Assembly: GCA_964541605.1 (NCBI GenBank)
Contig: CAZIQY010000002.1
Location: forward strand, 1 to 64,000
Direction of reading: 5' to 3'
Length of the DNA: 64,000 nt
Source: CAZIQY01 sp964541605
GTDB lineage: Bacteria > Desulfobacterota > Syntrophia > Syntrophales > UBA2185
The notes below the pieces were generated by a model that was not told the DNA's origin, made no database searches, and worked only from the letters and a program-made list of their open reading frames with translations. The stretch's first letter is position 1. Each line of letters opens with the position of its first letter. Of this stretch, positions 35,138-44,201 are shown one piece after another. The position numbers and the translations under genes are program-made.

Positions 35138-36201
35138 ATGGTAATTCAGATCAACAACATCAATGTCGCCGTTACGGGTCTTTCAGCAACGGATAATCCC
35201 TATCCAGGTCTCGGAATTGCGAGGTGCCTGAAACTGGCAGACGAGTTCCGGGGAAAGATTACGGGTCTTGTTTTTGAACCCCTGTCAACCGGAGTGTTCA
35301 GTAAAGGAATCATTGAGCACGCTTATATCGTGCCCTATCCGACGGCGGGTCACGACGCCCTCATCAATCGGATCGAAGAAATACATCAAAAAAACCCCCT
35401 GGATGTCATCATCCCGGCACTCGATTCTGAAGTCCTGCTCTATGCCCGGCTTCAGGATAGACTAACAGGTTTGGGCATACGGCTTCTTCTACCCTCTCCT
35501 TCTCAGGTAAAACTTCGGGCTAAAAATCTGCTTTATGAATTTGGTCTGAAAAACGGAATCAACGTGCCGACAACCGTGATTCTCAGCAATCTGGAAGAAA
35601 TACGGTCAAGATCAGTCGATATCGGGATCCCCTTTATATTAAAAGGCGTTCTGAGCGATGCAAGAATCTGCTCATCCGTAGAAGAAGGCGAGGAAGAATA
35701 TGGAAGCCTCTTCGAGTCGTGGGGCTATCCGGTCCTGATGCAACGCTATATCACCGGCGATGAATTTGATGTGATTGCCCTGACGGACAGGCAAAAGACA
35801 ATGATCGGCGCTGTTGCGATGAAGAAGCTCGGCCTTACAGATAAAGGTAAAGCATATGCCGGCGTAACCATCGAGAATCAAAAACTATTAAAATTGACCG
35901 CAAGGGTTCTGAAAAAATTGGATTGGGTAGGGCCGGTCGAATGCGAGTTCATTCGAGATCAAAAAGGATCTTTCCATCTTATGGAAGTGAATGGACGTTT
36001 TCCATCGTGGCTCTATCTTGCTGCCGTGGCCGGACAGAACCTGCCCCTCTTGACCGTTAAGTTAAATTAGCCCTTGGTCTTCCCGTTGAACCCCTGAAAG
36101 GCTATAAGGCCGGGAAGCTTTTTTTGCGAACCGTTACGGACACCATAATCGATCCGCACATACTCACCAAGCTGGCGATTTTAGGGGAGGTGGCATTGTG
36201 A
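35138..36201 (+). CDS. ATP-grasp ligase, interrupted by a frameshift near 36065
   Basis: The first 310 codons form an ATP-grasp enzyme of the carbamoyl-phosphate-synthase-like type: an N-terminal Rossmann-like domain (VAVTGLSATDNPYPGLGIAR), then the grasp domain with metal/ATP ligands in GPVECEFIRD and LMEVNGRFPSW. The frame hits TAG at 36068, but a -1 shift near AAGTTAAATTAG restores 44 more codons (LALGLPVEPLKGYKAGKLFL and on) that end at TGA 36199-36201, overlapping the GTG start of the next gene. The core fold needs little of the missing end, so even the short form might be active. It may be a sequencing error, a mutation or programmed frameshifting. Confidence 0.78.
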
Positions 36202-37139
36202 TCATTGCAGTAACAGGACTCAATACGGCGAGTGAGCCGGCCGCAGGCTACGGTGTGCTGAAATCACTCAATGATTGCGGTGATCATGACCTGATCGGTC
36301 TGGTATACGAACCTTTGGAAACATGTATATATCAGAACGGCCTCATGAAAAAAGCGTATCTTCTTCCTTATCCGGAAAAAGATTCCGGAGAATATCTGAA
36401 TCGGCTGTCGCAGATCAAGTCAAATGCGGGGATGGATATTCTCATCCCCAATCAAAACAGGGAAATCCCTCTTCTGATAAATAGCGTTTCAGCGCTTGAC
36501 GGCATGGGAATTAAAACTCTGCTTCCCCACAGGCAATCCCTACGCGATATCTTCAAAGGTGAGCTGACCGAAAGGTTGAAAGAACGTGCCGTGTCTTTCA
36601 GTCTTCCGTCGATGGAGGGCAGCGCCGACAGAATATTCATTCCCTCTTTAGGAAAATCTCCGGTACAAAACGCGAACATTTTTCGCAATATAGAAGGGGA
36701 GGAATTTTCCACAGCACTCCTGGCTGATCGAGACCACCAGGTTGCGGGATCGGTGTCGATCAAAAAGCTTTTAACATCTCCCGGAGGCAGTACATGGATG
36801 GGGCTAACCATTGATGACAATGAACTATCAGATCTGGCCGAAGAAATTGTGGCACAAACCGGCTGGACAGGCCCCATGACGATCAACATGCTCAGAAACG
36901 AAAATGGTAACCTCTGTATAAGAAATGTCCAACCCGTATTTCCGGACTGGATCAACTTTGCAGCCACGGCGGGCGTGAATCTTCCCTCGCTCCTTGTAGA
37001 TATCCTTCAGGGTAAAAAAGTTTCCTCCGTTTCTCGGATCATTCCAGGCAAGCTGTTTGTGCGCATGTCCATTGACATCGTTGCGGATATTGACCGCTTC
37101 GGAACCTTTTCTTTAACCGGAGAACTCTCTAATGACTAA
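36198..37139 (+). CDS. Degenerate ATP-grasp paralogue (probable pseudoenzyme)
   Basis: A 313-residue paralogue of the preceding protein, with the same start (IIAVTGLNTASEPAAGYGVL) and matching blocks (GEEFSTALLADRD, VSIKKLL, GWTGPMTINMLRNENG). The positions that bind metal and ATP in the first copy are lost: ECEF becomes TINM and EVNGRFP becomes NVQPVFP, and the glycine/lysine-rich region before the grasp core is shortened. It is therefore likely a non-catalytic partner, perhaps of a heterodimer. It starts at a GTG overlapping the restored end of the first copy and overlaps the decarboxylase start by 8 bases. Confidence 0.75.
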   Translation: MIIAVTGLNTASEPAAGYGVLKSLNDCGDHDLIGLVYEPLETCIYQNGLMKKAYLLPYPEKDSGEYLNRLSQIKSNAGMDILIPNQNREIPLLINSVSALDGMGIKTLLPHRQSLRDIFKGELTERLKERAVSFSLPSMEGSADRIFIPSLGKSPVQNANIFRNIEGEEFSTALLADRDHQVAGSVSIKKLLTSPGGSTWMGLTIDDNELSDLAEEIVAQTGWTGPMTINMLRNENGNLCIRNVQPVFPDWINFAATAGVNLPSLLVDILQGKKVSSVSRIIPGKLFVRMSIDIVADIDRFGTFSLTGELSND

Positions 37140-38520
37140 AAAAACCAAGCCCCCCTACGTTAAACCGGCCATCACCAGAATATCTTTTACCGATACGGAC
37201 AAACTGAAAGGAATGTATTTAAGAATGCCCTCCGTAAGAGAGGTGGATGGCCATCCTGTAGAAAAGCTTTTAACAGAACATGGCTCTCCCCTTTATGTCG
37301 TCTCCGAGGTCTCGTTGCGGCACAGTTATCGCAACATGTTCGAAGCCTTTTCAAAAAGATACGAAAAAACGGTCATCGCCTATTCCTATAAAACCAATTA
37401 CCTCTCAGGAATATGCGCCATTCTTCACCATGAAGGGGCATGGGCGGAAGTTGTTTCAGGCTTCGAATACGAAATGGCCAGGCGACTCGGTATCCCGGGT
37501 GAAAAAATCATATTCAACGGACCTTATAAGAAGCCGGCAGAGCTTAACCGCGCATTTTCAGATGGAGCCGCCGTGAACATTGACTCCTATGACGAATACG
37601 GAATTGCAGAACAAGTAGCGGAAACACTCGGTCGGAGGTCCAGACTCGGTGTGCGTGTCAACATGCAGCTCAACCATCCGGCCTGGGATAAATTCGGATT
37701 CAGTCTGGAAAACGGTAATGCCTACGAGATTTGCCGGCGAATTTCCCGCCACAGATATTTGCAACTGGCGGGTTTACACTGTCATGTCGGTACCTACATC
37801 ATTGATCTCGGCGTTTACCGCCGTGCCATAGGAAACCTCATCTCCCTTGCCCTGAAGATTAAAGAAAAGTTGGGAATTGAAGTTAACTATCTTGATATCG
37901 GGGGGGGTTTTCCTTCAAGCAATACTCTCCATTCCCAACTTATGCCCGGGGAGACGATGTCGCCGACACCCGATCAATACGCGGACGTTATTTGCGATAT
38001 CATATCGAAAAAGGCAGATGAATTCAGCGAACCGCCGTTGCTCATTCTGGAACCCGGGCGCAGCATTGTGGACGAAAGCATGGTTCTCCTTTCAAAGATA
38101 ATTGCTGTAAAGGAACGAGAAAACAAAAGCAGATTTGCCATCATTGACGCCGGTGTAAATCTCCTGCCCACAGCCTATTATTACAAACACACCATCTCAT
38201 CGAATCGTAACGCCCCGGACAAGATGGAACAGGTTGATATATTCGGTCCCCTTTGCATGCAGGTCGACGTGATTCGCAGGAATATCTCGCTTCCCCGGAT
38301 ACAGACCGGTGACATTCTTACCATTAAGAATGTGGGCGCCTACAATTTTTCCCAGTCCATGCCTTTCATCTTCCCCAGACCGGCGGTGGTCCTGGTAAAT
38401 AATGACAGGGTAGAGGTTCTGAGAAGGGCAGAAACATTCGATGACCTCAAAGGGCTTGAAAAGGTGCCTGAAAGGTTATTGCCCGCTGAGGCCATATGGC
38501 CGGCAGACTCCAAATCATGA
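37132..38520 (+). CDS. Fold-type III PLP-dependent decarboxylase (LysA-like)
   Basis: A 462-residue enzyme of the diaminopimelate/ornithine/arginine decarboxylase group. The PLP lysine is Lys87 in AYSYKTNY. Other family motifs are LHCHVGTYI, YLDIGGGFPSSN (phosphate loop), LILEPGRSIVDES and the C-terminal FGPLCMQVD with VGAYNFSQSMPF. An N-terminal extension of about 40 residues precedes the barrel. In this operon, beside ATP-grasp ligases and a PqqD-like protein, it is more likely to make a specialised amine or amino acid than lysine; the substrate cannot be read from the sequence. Its stop codon lies within the start region of the next gene. Confidence 0.88.
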   Translation: MTKKTKPPYVKPAITRISFTDTDKLKGMYLRMPSVREVDGHPVEKLLTEHGSPLYVVSEVSLRHSYRNMFEAFSKRYEKTVIAYSYKTNYLSGICAILHHEGAWAEVVSGFEYEMARRLGIPGEKIIFNGPYKKPAELNRAFSDGAAVNIDSYDEYGIAEQVAETLGRRSRLGVRVNMQLNHPAWDKFGFSLENGNAYEICRRISRHRYLQLAGLHCHVGTYIIDLGVYRRAIGNLISLALKIKEKLGIEVNYLDIGGGFPSSNTLHSQLMPGETMSPTPDQYADVICDIISKKADEFSEPPLLILEPGRSIVDESMVLLSKIIAVKERENKSRFAIIDAGVNLLPTAYYYKHTISSNRNAPDKMEQVDIFGPLCMQVDVIRRNISLPRIQTGDILTIKNVGAYNFSQSMPFIFPRPAVVLVNNDRVEVLRRAETFDDLKGLEKVPERLLPAEAIWPADSKS

Positions 38521-40490
38521 TGAACAACCGGGTAAAATTTCAGAATGTATTGACGTTGCCCCACTGGGAAATGCTTTGCGACAAAGTCTGGCCTCTTCGT
38601 GTCTTCGACACGATTCTACGCTCCTGCGGTCAGGTAATTTTTGCAGATCATCCGCTGACGGGCCTCCTGATGTTATTCGCTTTGGCCATGCTTTCATCAG
38701 CGGCTTTTTTTTTCACACTGATGGGCGCCTCCATCTCATCTCTATCCGCCTTCATTCTCAATGAGGACAAATTCTACATCCAGAAAGGAATCTTCGGCTT
38801 CAACGGCGCCCTTCTCGGCATCTTCTGGAGCTGGTACTTTCTTATATCCGTCCCCTCGGTGTTCATCTTTATATGCATGGCCGTCATCATAACCGTCGTG
38901 CAAACCGCTATGATGACCTTGCTGTCTTATGGTCGCTACAATTTGCCGGTGATGAGTTTACCTGCCGTCGTTGCTTTTTTGTTTTCCATTCTTCTCATCT
39001 ACTGGCTTGTTTTCAACGCAGGCGTTCTCTGGCCTGCTCAAGTATACATTCCTCTGGGTACGCCGCTTACACCGCTCTTTCAGATCATACCTCAGAACAG
39101 CCAAGGCGCCTGGGGATTTGCGGCGTCATACAAGCTTCACATCTGGGGATTGATCCTAGCCGGTATCCTCATTCATTCGCGTATCAACTTCGCGTCGGCT
39201 GTTTTCTTCACTGTCTCCGGCCTGATATTCATGATGATCTTACCCCATCGATGGATGTATATGGGTGCAGAGGTTTTTTTGGGTTTTAACATCCTTCCCA
39301 TGTCTATTGCTCTTTTCGGCCTGTTTATTGTGGCCAATAAGCGGGTATTTCTTTATACCTGTCTGGCATTCTTTATATGCTTTGGTTTATGGTTCGTAAT
39401 TGCCGATCTGTTCCTGAAGGCGAATCTCCCATTTTTGACCCTGCCTTTTAATCTGACGGTCATTGCCGCATTGATGTTTGCCAAAATAACGGGGGCGGAA
39501 CGATTCGGAATCGTTACCGTGCCTCTTGACAGGGTTACGACACCGGAGCATATCCTCGAGACGCATAAAACATCCTTCCTCAAAGATTCCATCAATCAGA
39601 GCGGCATTCCCCGGCAAGGGCAATACGATTACAAGAAAGAAGGATATACGGGAGGAAGGCTCGATCATCTAACTAACAGACAGGACATCCAGCATATCCT
39701 GAAGTCAAAAATTGCTACTCTCAGGATTACTCGTAAGGATATAGGACGGTTTCTTGATATTATTCAAGGCTCGAATAAAATCAGCATCCTTTCCGGTGCC
39801 GGAACAAGCACAGACTCAGGAATTCCCGATTTCAGAGGCAATTCATCACACTGGAGACAGTTTGGTTCCGAAGATTTTACCTATCAGAACTTCTTGACCC
39901 GCCCGGACGTCCGGGAACGCTACTGGGTCATGGATCGTCATTTTTATCGGAGGATCACAACAGCCGAGCCGAATGATATACACAGGGCGATTAAACATCT
40001 GGACGAACAGGGGAAACTCGAATGTGTCGTAACCCAAAACGTTGACGGTCTTTTCCAAAGGGCAGGCATCGATCCCGCCAAAGTCATTGAAGTGCATGGA
40101 ACTGCGCTTCGCGTCCATTGTCTGAATTGCGGAACGGTCTACCCTAGACAGGAGATTGAAGGGATTTTAGAGACGGGTGCGCAGGAACCCCGCTGTCAAA
40201 TATGTCACGGTCTTCTCAAGCCAATGACTGTTCTCATGGAGGAAGATTTGAATCAGTCAGTTCTCGGAGACGCCCTGTTCAGGATATGTTCTTCGGAATT
40301 GCTGCTCGTCATCGGCACCAGCCTTCAGGTGGAGCCGGTGGCGTCCATTCCTGCGATTGCGTGGCAAAAAGGTGTCAGAATTATCATCATCAATCTGGAT
40401 GCCACGTCGAATGACAGTCTTGCGGAGATGGTCGTCAGACAGCAGGGATCAGCTTTTTTCAAAAGAGTCATGAGACATCTGGCTCGATGA
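38496..40490 (+). CDS. Urea-transporter domain fused to a SIR2 (sirtuin) deacylase domain
   Basis: A 664-residue fusion. Residues about 45-345 form a multi-helix membrane domain of the urea transporter (UT) family, with the internally repeated signatures GFNGALLGIF, LPVMSLPAVVAF and LPFLTLPFNLTV. After an 80-residue linker, residues about 420-660 form a sirtuin: NAD motif GAGTSTDSGIPDFRG, TQNVDGLFQRAG, catalytic His534 in EVHGTAL, zinc pairs CLNC and CQIC, and VIGTSLQVEPV. It would remove acyl groups at the cytoplasmic face while the membrane part moves urea or a related solute. ATG 38496 has a TGAGG site; ATG 38517, overlapping the decarboxylase stop as ATGA, is equally possible. Confidence 0.9.
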   Translation: MAGRLQIMMNNRVKFQNVLTLPHWEMLCDKVWPLRVFDTILRSCGQVIFADHPLTGLLMLFALAMLSSAAFFFTLMGASISSLSAFILNEDKFYIQKGIFGFNGALLGIFWSWYFLISVPSVFIFICMAVIITVVQTAMMTLLSYGRYNLPVMSLPAVVAFLFSILLIYWLVFNAGVLWPAQVYIPLGTPLTPLFQIIPQNSQGAWGFAASYKLHIWGLILAGILIHSRINFASAVFFTVSGLIFMMILPHRWMYMGAEVFLGFNILPMSIALFGLFIVANKRVFLYTCLAFFICFGLWFVIADLFLKANLPFLTLPFNLTVIAALMFAKITGAERFGIVTVPLDRVTTPEHILETHKTSFLKDSINQSGIPRQGQYDYKKEGYTGGRLDHLTNRQDIQHILKSKIATLRITRKDIGRFLDIIQGSNKISILSGAGTSTDSGIPDFRGNSSHWRQFGSEDFTYQNFLTRPDVRERYWVMDRHFYRRITTAEPNDIHRAIKHLDEQGKLECVVTQNVDGLFQRAGIDPAKVIEVHGTALRVHCLNCGTVYPRQEIEGILETGAQEPRCQICHGLLKPMTVLMEEDLNQSVLGDALFRICSSELLLVIGTSLQVEPVASIPAIAWQKGVRIIIINLDATSNDSLAEMVVRQQGSAFFKRVMRHLAR

Positions 40491-40531
40491 GTCTTAAGAT
40501 CTTCAAAAGCTGACCCATAGGGCGCCTGCTT

Positions 40532-42586
40532 TTATTTTATCAATGCCTTCGCCGCCTGGGCGATGCGTTCAGCAGTGATGCCGAATTTCTCATAGAGCAC
40601 TTTTGAGGGGGCGGAGGCCCCAAAACGATCCATACCTACAACTGCGCCATCGAGGCCCACATAATGTTCCCAGCCCAGCTTGATGCCCGCTTCTACGGCC
40701 ACCCGCGCCCTGACTTCCTTCGGAAGCACATGATTGCGATATTCTGCCCGCCGGCGGTCAAATATCTCCCAGCTTGGAAGGGATACAACCCGCACATTGA
40801 ACCCCTCAGATGATAGGGTTTTCGCCGCTTCCAGAGTTAAAATCACTTCCGAGCCCGTACCGATAAGAATCACATCAGGCAGACCCTTGCCCGTGTCCAG
40901 AAGGATGTATCCCCCCTGCTGAAGACCGGTGGCCGGCGAAAGTTCCAGCCGGCTCAAAACCGGTAAGTTCTGGCGGGTAAATATTAAAGCGGTCGGGCCT
41001 TCTTGATTGAGGAGCGCGGCGTGCCAAGCTTCCACCGTTTCATTGGCATCGGCAGGACGGATGACTGTGAGATTGGGAACGGCGCGCAGATTCATGACGT
41101 GTTCGACGGGTTGATGTGTCGGTCCGTCTTCTCCCAGGCCGATACTGTCATGGGTAAAGACAAAAATAATCCGGAGTCCCATCAGCGCCGCCAGGCGGAT
41201 GGGAGGACGCATATAATCGGAAAAAGTTAAAAACGTTGCCGTATAGGGGATAAAACCCCCGTGAAGGGCCATGCCCACTGCAATGGCGCCCATGGCATGT
41301 TCACGCACACCGAAATGAATGTTGCGGCCTCCGTAACCCCATTCACCACCGACTTTACCCTGGACGTTCTCAGAAGAGACATCAGGACGTTGAAAATCAC
41401 CGAGACCCTTGAGCCAGGTAAAGGTCGAGGGATTAAGATCCGCGGAACCGCCCATGAGTTCCGGAAGGCGGGGCGCCAATATCTGCATGACCGCCTCGGA
41501 AACCTTACGTGTCGCCACATCCTTGGACCCGTCCGGATAGACGGGGAGGTCCCCGTCCCAGGTATCGGGGAGTTCTCCCTTCATCATCCGTTCGAATTCA
41601 CCCGCTATATCCGGAAGTTCTTTTCGATACAAACTGTAAGCATGGTCCCAGCTTGATTCAACTTCTTCACCCTTCGCGATAGACTGGCGAAAGAAGGCAA
41701 GCGCATCATCCGGGATGAAAAACGGCTGATCGTCCGGCCAGCCAAGACAATTCTTTGCCGACTTCAATTCCTCCATTCCGAGAGGAGAACCATGGGCCTC
41801 GCTTGTTCCCCCCTTGGCGGGGGCGCCGTAACCGATCGTTGTCCGGATAAAAACGATCGAAGGTCGTCCTGTTTCCGCTTTCGCGTCTTTGAGAGCATGA
41901 TCGATGAGGGCAACGTCATTGCCGTCGTTGACGTGTATTACCTGCCATCCGTAGGCCTGAAACCGCCGGCCTGCATCTTCGGTAAACGTTAGCGCTGTGG
42001 ATCCGGCGAGGCAAATCCGGTTGTCGTCATAAAGGACAATCAGCTTTCCCAGGCCAAGGTGCCCCGCCAGTGAACATGCCTCGGCGGCGACGCCTTCCAT
42101 CAGGTCTCCATCGCTGGCAAACACATACGTAAAATGATCAACTATCTCGTGACCCGGACGGTTATATTTTGCCGCGAGGTGCACCTCCGCAATGGCCATA
42201 CCCACGGCATTGCTCAGTCCCTGGCCTAGAGGGCCTGTCGTCACTTCAACTCCGGGCGTGCATTGAAATTCCGGATGTCCGGGGGTCTTGCTCTCCCATT
42301 GGCGGAAAGACTCCAGATCGGAAAGCGACAATTCATAACCGGTCAGATGAAGAAGGGCGTACAGAAGCATGGAGGCATGCCCCGCCGAAAGCACAAAGCG
42401 ATCGCGATCCACCCAACGGGGATTCACAGGATTATGTTTCAGGTGCTTCGTCCATAGGGTATAGGCCATGGCTGCTGCTCCCATGGGCATGCCCGGATGA
42501 CCCGATTTGGCCTTTTCCACAGCATCTACAGCCAGAAAGCGGATTGTATTGATGCATCTTTCTTCAAAACTCTTCTGATCGGTCAT
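40532..42586 (-). CDS. tkt: Transketolase
   Basis: A 684-residue thiamine diphosphate enzyme of the pentose phosphate pathway. It starts at the ATG at 42586 (GGGAG site; MTDQKSFEERCINTIRFLAV); the frame is open 63 bases further but without support. Motifs: SGHPGMPMGAA, the ThDP motif SDGDLMEGVAAEACSLAGHL with the following NRICL, the pyrimidine domain FGVREHAMGAIAVGMALHGG, and THDSIGLGEDGPTHQPVEH. It is convergent with the sirtuin fusion gene, 41 bases away. Confidence 0.96.
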   Translation of the reverse strand: MTDQKSFEERCINTIRFLAVDAVEKAKSGHPGMPMGAAAMAYTLWTKHLKHNPVNPRWVDRDRFVLSAGHASMLLYALLHLTGYELSLSDLESFRQWESKTPGHPEFQCTPGVEVTTGPLGQGLSNAVGMAIAEVHLAAKYNRPGHEIVDHFTYVFASDGDLMEGVAAEACSLAGHLGLGKLIVLYDDNRICLAGSTALTFTEDAGRRFQAYGWQVIHVNDGNDVALIDHALKDAKAETGRPSIVFIRTTIGYGAPAKGGTSEAHGSPLGMEELKSAKNCLGWPDDQPFFIPDDALAFFRQSIAKGEEVESSWDHAYSLYRKELPDIAGEFERMMKGELPDTWDGDLPVYPDGSKDVATRKVSEAVMQILAPRLPELMGGSADLNPSTFTWLKGLGDFQRPDVSSENVQGKVGGEWGYGGRNIHFGVREHAMGAIAVGMALHGGFIPYTATFLTFSDYMRPPIRLAALMGLRIIFVFTHDSIGLGEDGPTHQPVEHVMNLRAVPNLTVIRPADANETVEAWHAALLNQEGPTALIFTRQNLPVLSRLELSPATGLQQGGYILLDTGKGLPDVILIGTGSEVILTLEAAKTLSSEGFNVRVVSLPSWEIFDRRRAEYRNHVLPKEVRARVAVEAGIKLGWEHYVGLDGAVVGMDRFGASAPSKVLYEKFGITAERIAQAAKALIK

Positions 42587-42885
42587 GTCACATCTCCCCC
42601 GGTGATGAAGTGTATGGCCGTTTATATACCAAGAAAAACAGTTAGACAAGAAGGATTAAACCAAATTCGCCATGAAATGCATGACCGAATAGAAATATAT
42701 TAAATTTCAAACATTTTGATGATAAAGATTGAAAATATTTCTTGGCAAATGACTTTCAATTGTTTAATGATTACGAAAATAAAATCTTTATTCCGTGATT
42801 GATGCAGAATTCCGCCGGAGCCTGCCCATAAACACCTTTGTTGGGGACAGGAATGGCAGGGGTGGACAATACTTGAGGAGGGACT

Positions 42886-43017
42886 ATGTCAAAACACAAA
42901 AAAATAGAACGGAAAAGAGAACTTGATCGCAAGAGGCGCAGACGGAAGAAAAATCTGAAGTTGAGGGCAAAAGCCCTCCAACAGGCGAACAAGCCTTCGA
43001 TAAAAAAGGCAAAATAG
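42886..43017 (+). CDS. Very basic 43-residue protein
   Basis: ATG 42886, preceded by GAGGAGGG, opens a 43-codon frame: MSKHKKIERKRELDRKRRRR, then a Lys/Arg- and Ala-rich helix ending IKKAK. More than half of the residues are Lys or Arg. It resembles the small basic peptides annotated as DUF6800 in other bacteria (tentative). It could bind RNA or DNA. It ends 19 bases before the patatin gene and shares its strand, so both are probably on one transcript. Confidence 0.65.
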   Translation: MSKHKKIERKRELDRKRRRRKKNLKLRAKALQQANKPSIKKAK

Positions 43018-43036
43018 GGGAAATACTTTAGAAGCC

Positions 43037-43948
43037 ATGAACTGGTGGAGAAAACGTATTGGACTTGCTCTTGGTGGGGGAGGGGCACGGGGACTCACCC
43101 ACATCGGCGTGCTGAAGGTATTTGAACAGGAGGGAATCCCCATTCATGTCATTGCGGGAACCAGCATCGGTTCTCTGGTTGGGGGAGCTTATGCCGGCGG
43201 CATGTCGCCTGAGGAAATACAGAAAAAGTTCCAGGCATATATTGGAAGCTCCGAATTTCAATCTTCCGCCATTCACGCCATCTCATCATCATACGGCAGG
43301 GAGGGAGGGCGCCTGACACAAAAGATTCAGAGCTTTCTAAAAAACCAGTTCTATCTGATACAAATGTTGCTAAAGCCTGGAATCCTGTCGGCAACTGATT
43401 TCCGGTCCATGATCGAATTCTTCATACCTGACATAAAAATTGAAGATACACATGTACGCTTCCGGGCCGTAGCCACAGACCTTATCAGCGGCGAAAAGAT
43501 TGTCTTTTCCAAGGGGTCCTTGAGGCAGGCGATTATGGCGAGTTGCGCGGTACCCGGAGCTATAGAACCTTTGAAAGAAAAAGAGCAGCTCCTTGCCGAT
43601 GGCGGAGTCATCAGCCTGATTCCTGTGAATGTCGCAAAAGAAGCCGGCGCCAATATTGTGATTGCCGTTTCTGTAGATCGTGATTTGCGTTTGGACGAGG
43701 AATTGAAAACGGCGAAGGACGTCTACATCAGGGCTACCGAAATCATGGCAGATAAACTCGAAAAGTATGAGTTGATGGAAGCGGACGTAATCATACGCCC
43801 CGATGTAAAAAATCTGCACTGGTCCAGTTTTTCTCAGGCCATAGACTTAATCGAGGAAGGAGAAAAAGCTACGAGAGAAAACCTGGCTGAAATCCGCAGC
43901 GCCATGTCTCTTTATAAAAGACTTCTAAAAAAGAAGCGCTATCTCTGA
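43037..43948 (+). CDS. Patatin-like phospholipase (RssA/NTE family)
   Basis: A 303-residue serine hydrolase acting on lipid acyl esters. The oxyanion loop GLALGGGGARGLTHIGVLKV, the nucleophile motif GTSIG (Ser at about 47) and the dyad Asp in LADGGVISLIPV are intact, so it should be active. There is no signal peptide. It matches bacterial RssA/RssA-like proteins in length. The adjacent convergent gene ends 5 bases away. Confidence 0.92.
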   Translation: MNWWRKRIGLALGGGGARGLTHIGVLKVFEQEGIPIHVIAGTSIGSLVGGAYAGGMSPEEIQKKFQAYIGSSEFQSSAIHAISSSYGREGGRLTQKIQSFLKNQFYLIQMLLKPGILSATDFRSMIEFFIPDIKIEDTHVRFRAVATDLISGEKIVFSKGSLRQAIMASCAVPGAIEPLKEKEQLLADGGVISLIPVNVAKEAGANIVIAVSVDRDLRLDEELKTAKDVYIRATEIMADKLEKYELMEADVIIRPDVKNLHWSSFSQAIDLIEEGEKATRENLAEIRSAMSLYKRLLKKKRYL

Positions 43949-43953
43949 TCCGT

Positions 43954-44151
43954 TTATACTTTTTCATTCAGAGACAGGCAATCCTCCCGCCAGAGACAGG
44001 CCAGTTCCTGACAATATTCCACTCTGTGTGTTCCGTAACACTCGATATTATTTTCCGCCCTCTGGATGGCAAGGATCATGTCCGTTTTTTTCATTTTAAA
44101 TGTGTTGACACCCATCCCCTTGGCCATTTTTTGAATTTCATTGAACTTCAT
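43954..44151 (-). CDS. Small Rho_N/SAP-like domain protein
   Basis: A 65-residue protein starting at the ATG at 44151, which has an AGGAGG site 9 bases before it. The N-terminal half (MKFNEIQKMAKGMGVNTFKM, KKTDMILAIQRAE) matches the Rho termination factor N-terminal / SAP-like helix-extended-loop-helix, which binds nucleic acid. The C-terminal half has three cysteines (IECYG, EYCQELACLW, EDCLS), a possible metal site. It follows the lipoprotein gene on the same strand. Confidence 0.72.
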   Translation of the reverse strand: MKFNEIQKMAKGMGVNTFKMKKTDMILAIQRAENNIECYGTHRVEYCQELACLWREDCLSLNEKV

Positions 44152-44201
44152 GAACACTCACCTCCTGCGATCAAATTCCTTCCGAATATGAAACAATGCA
44201 C

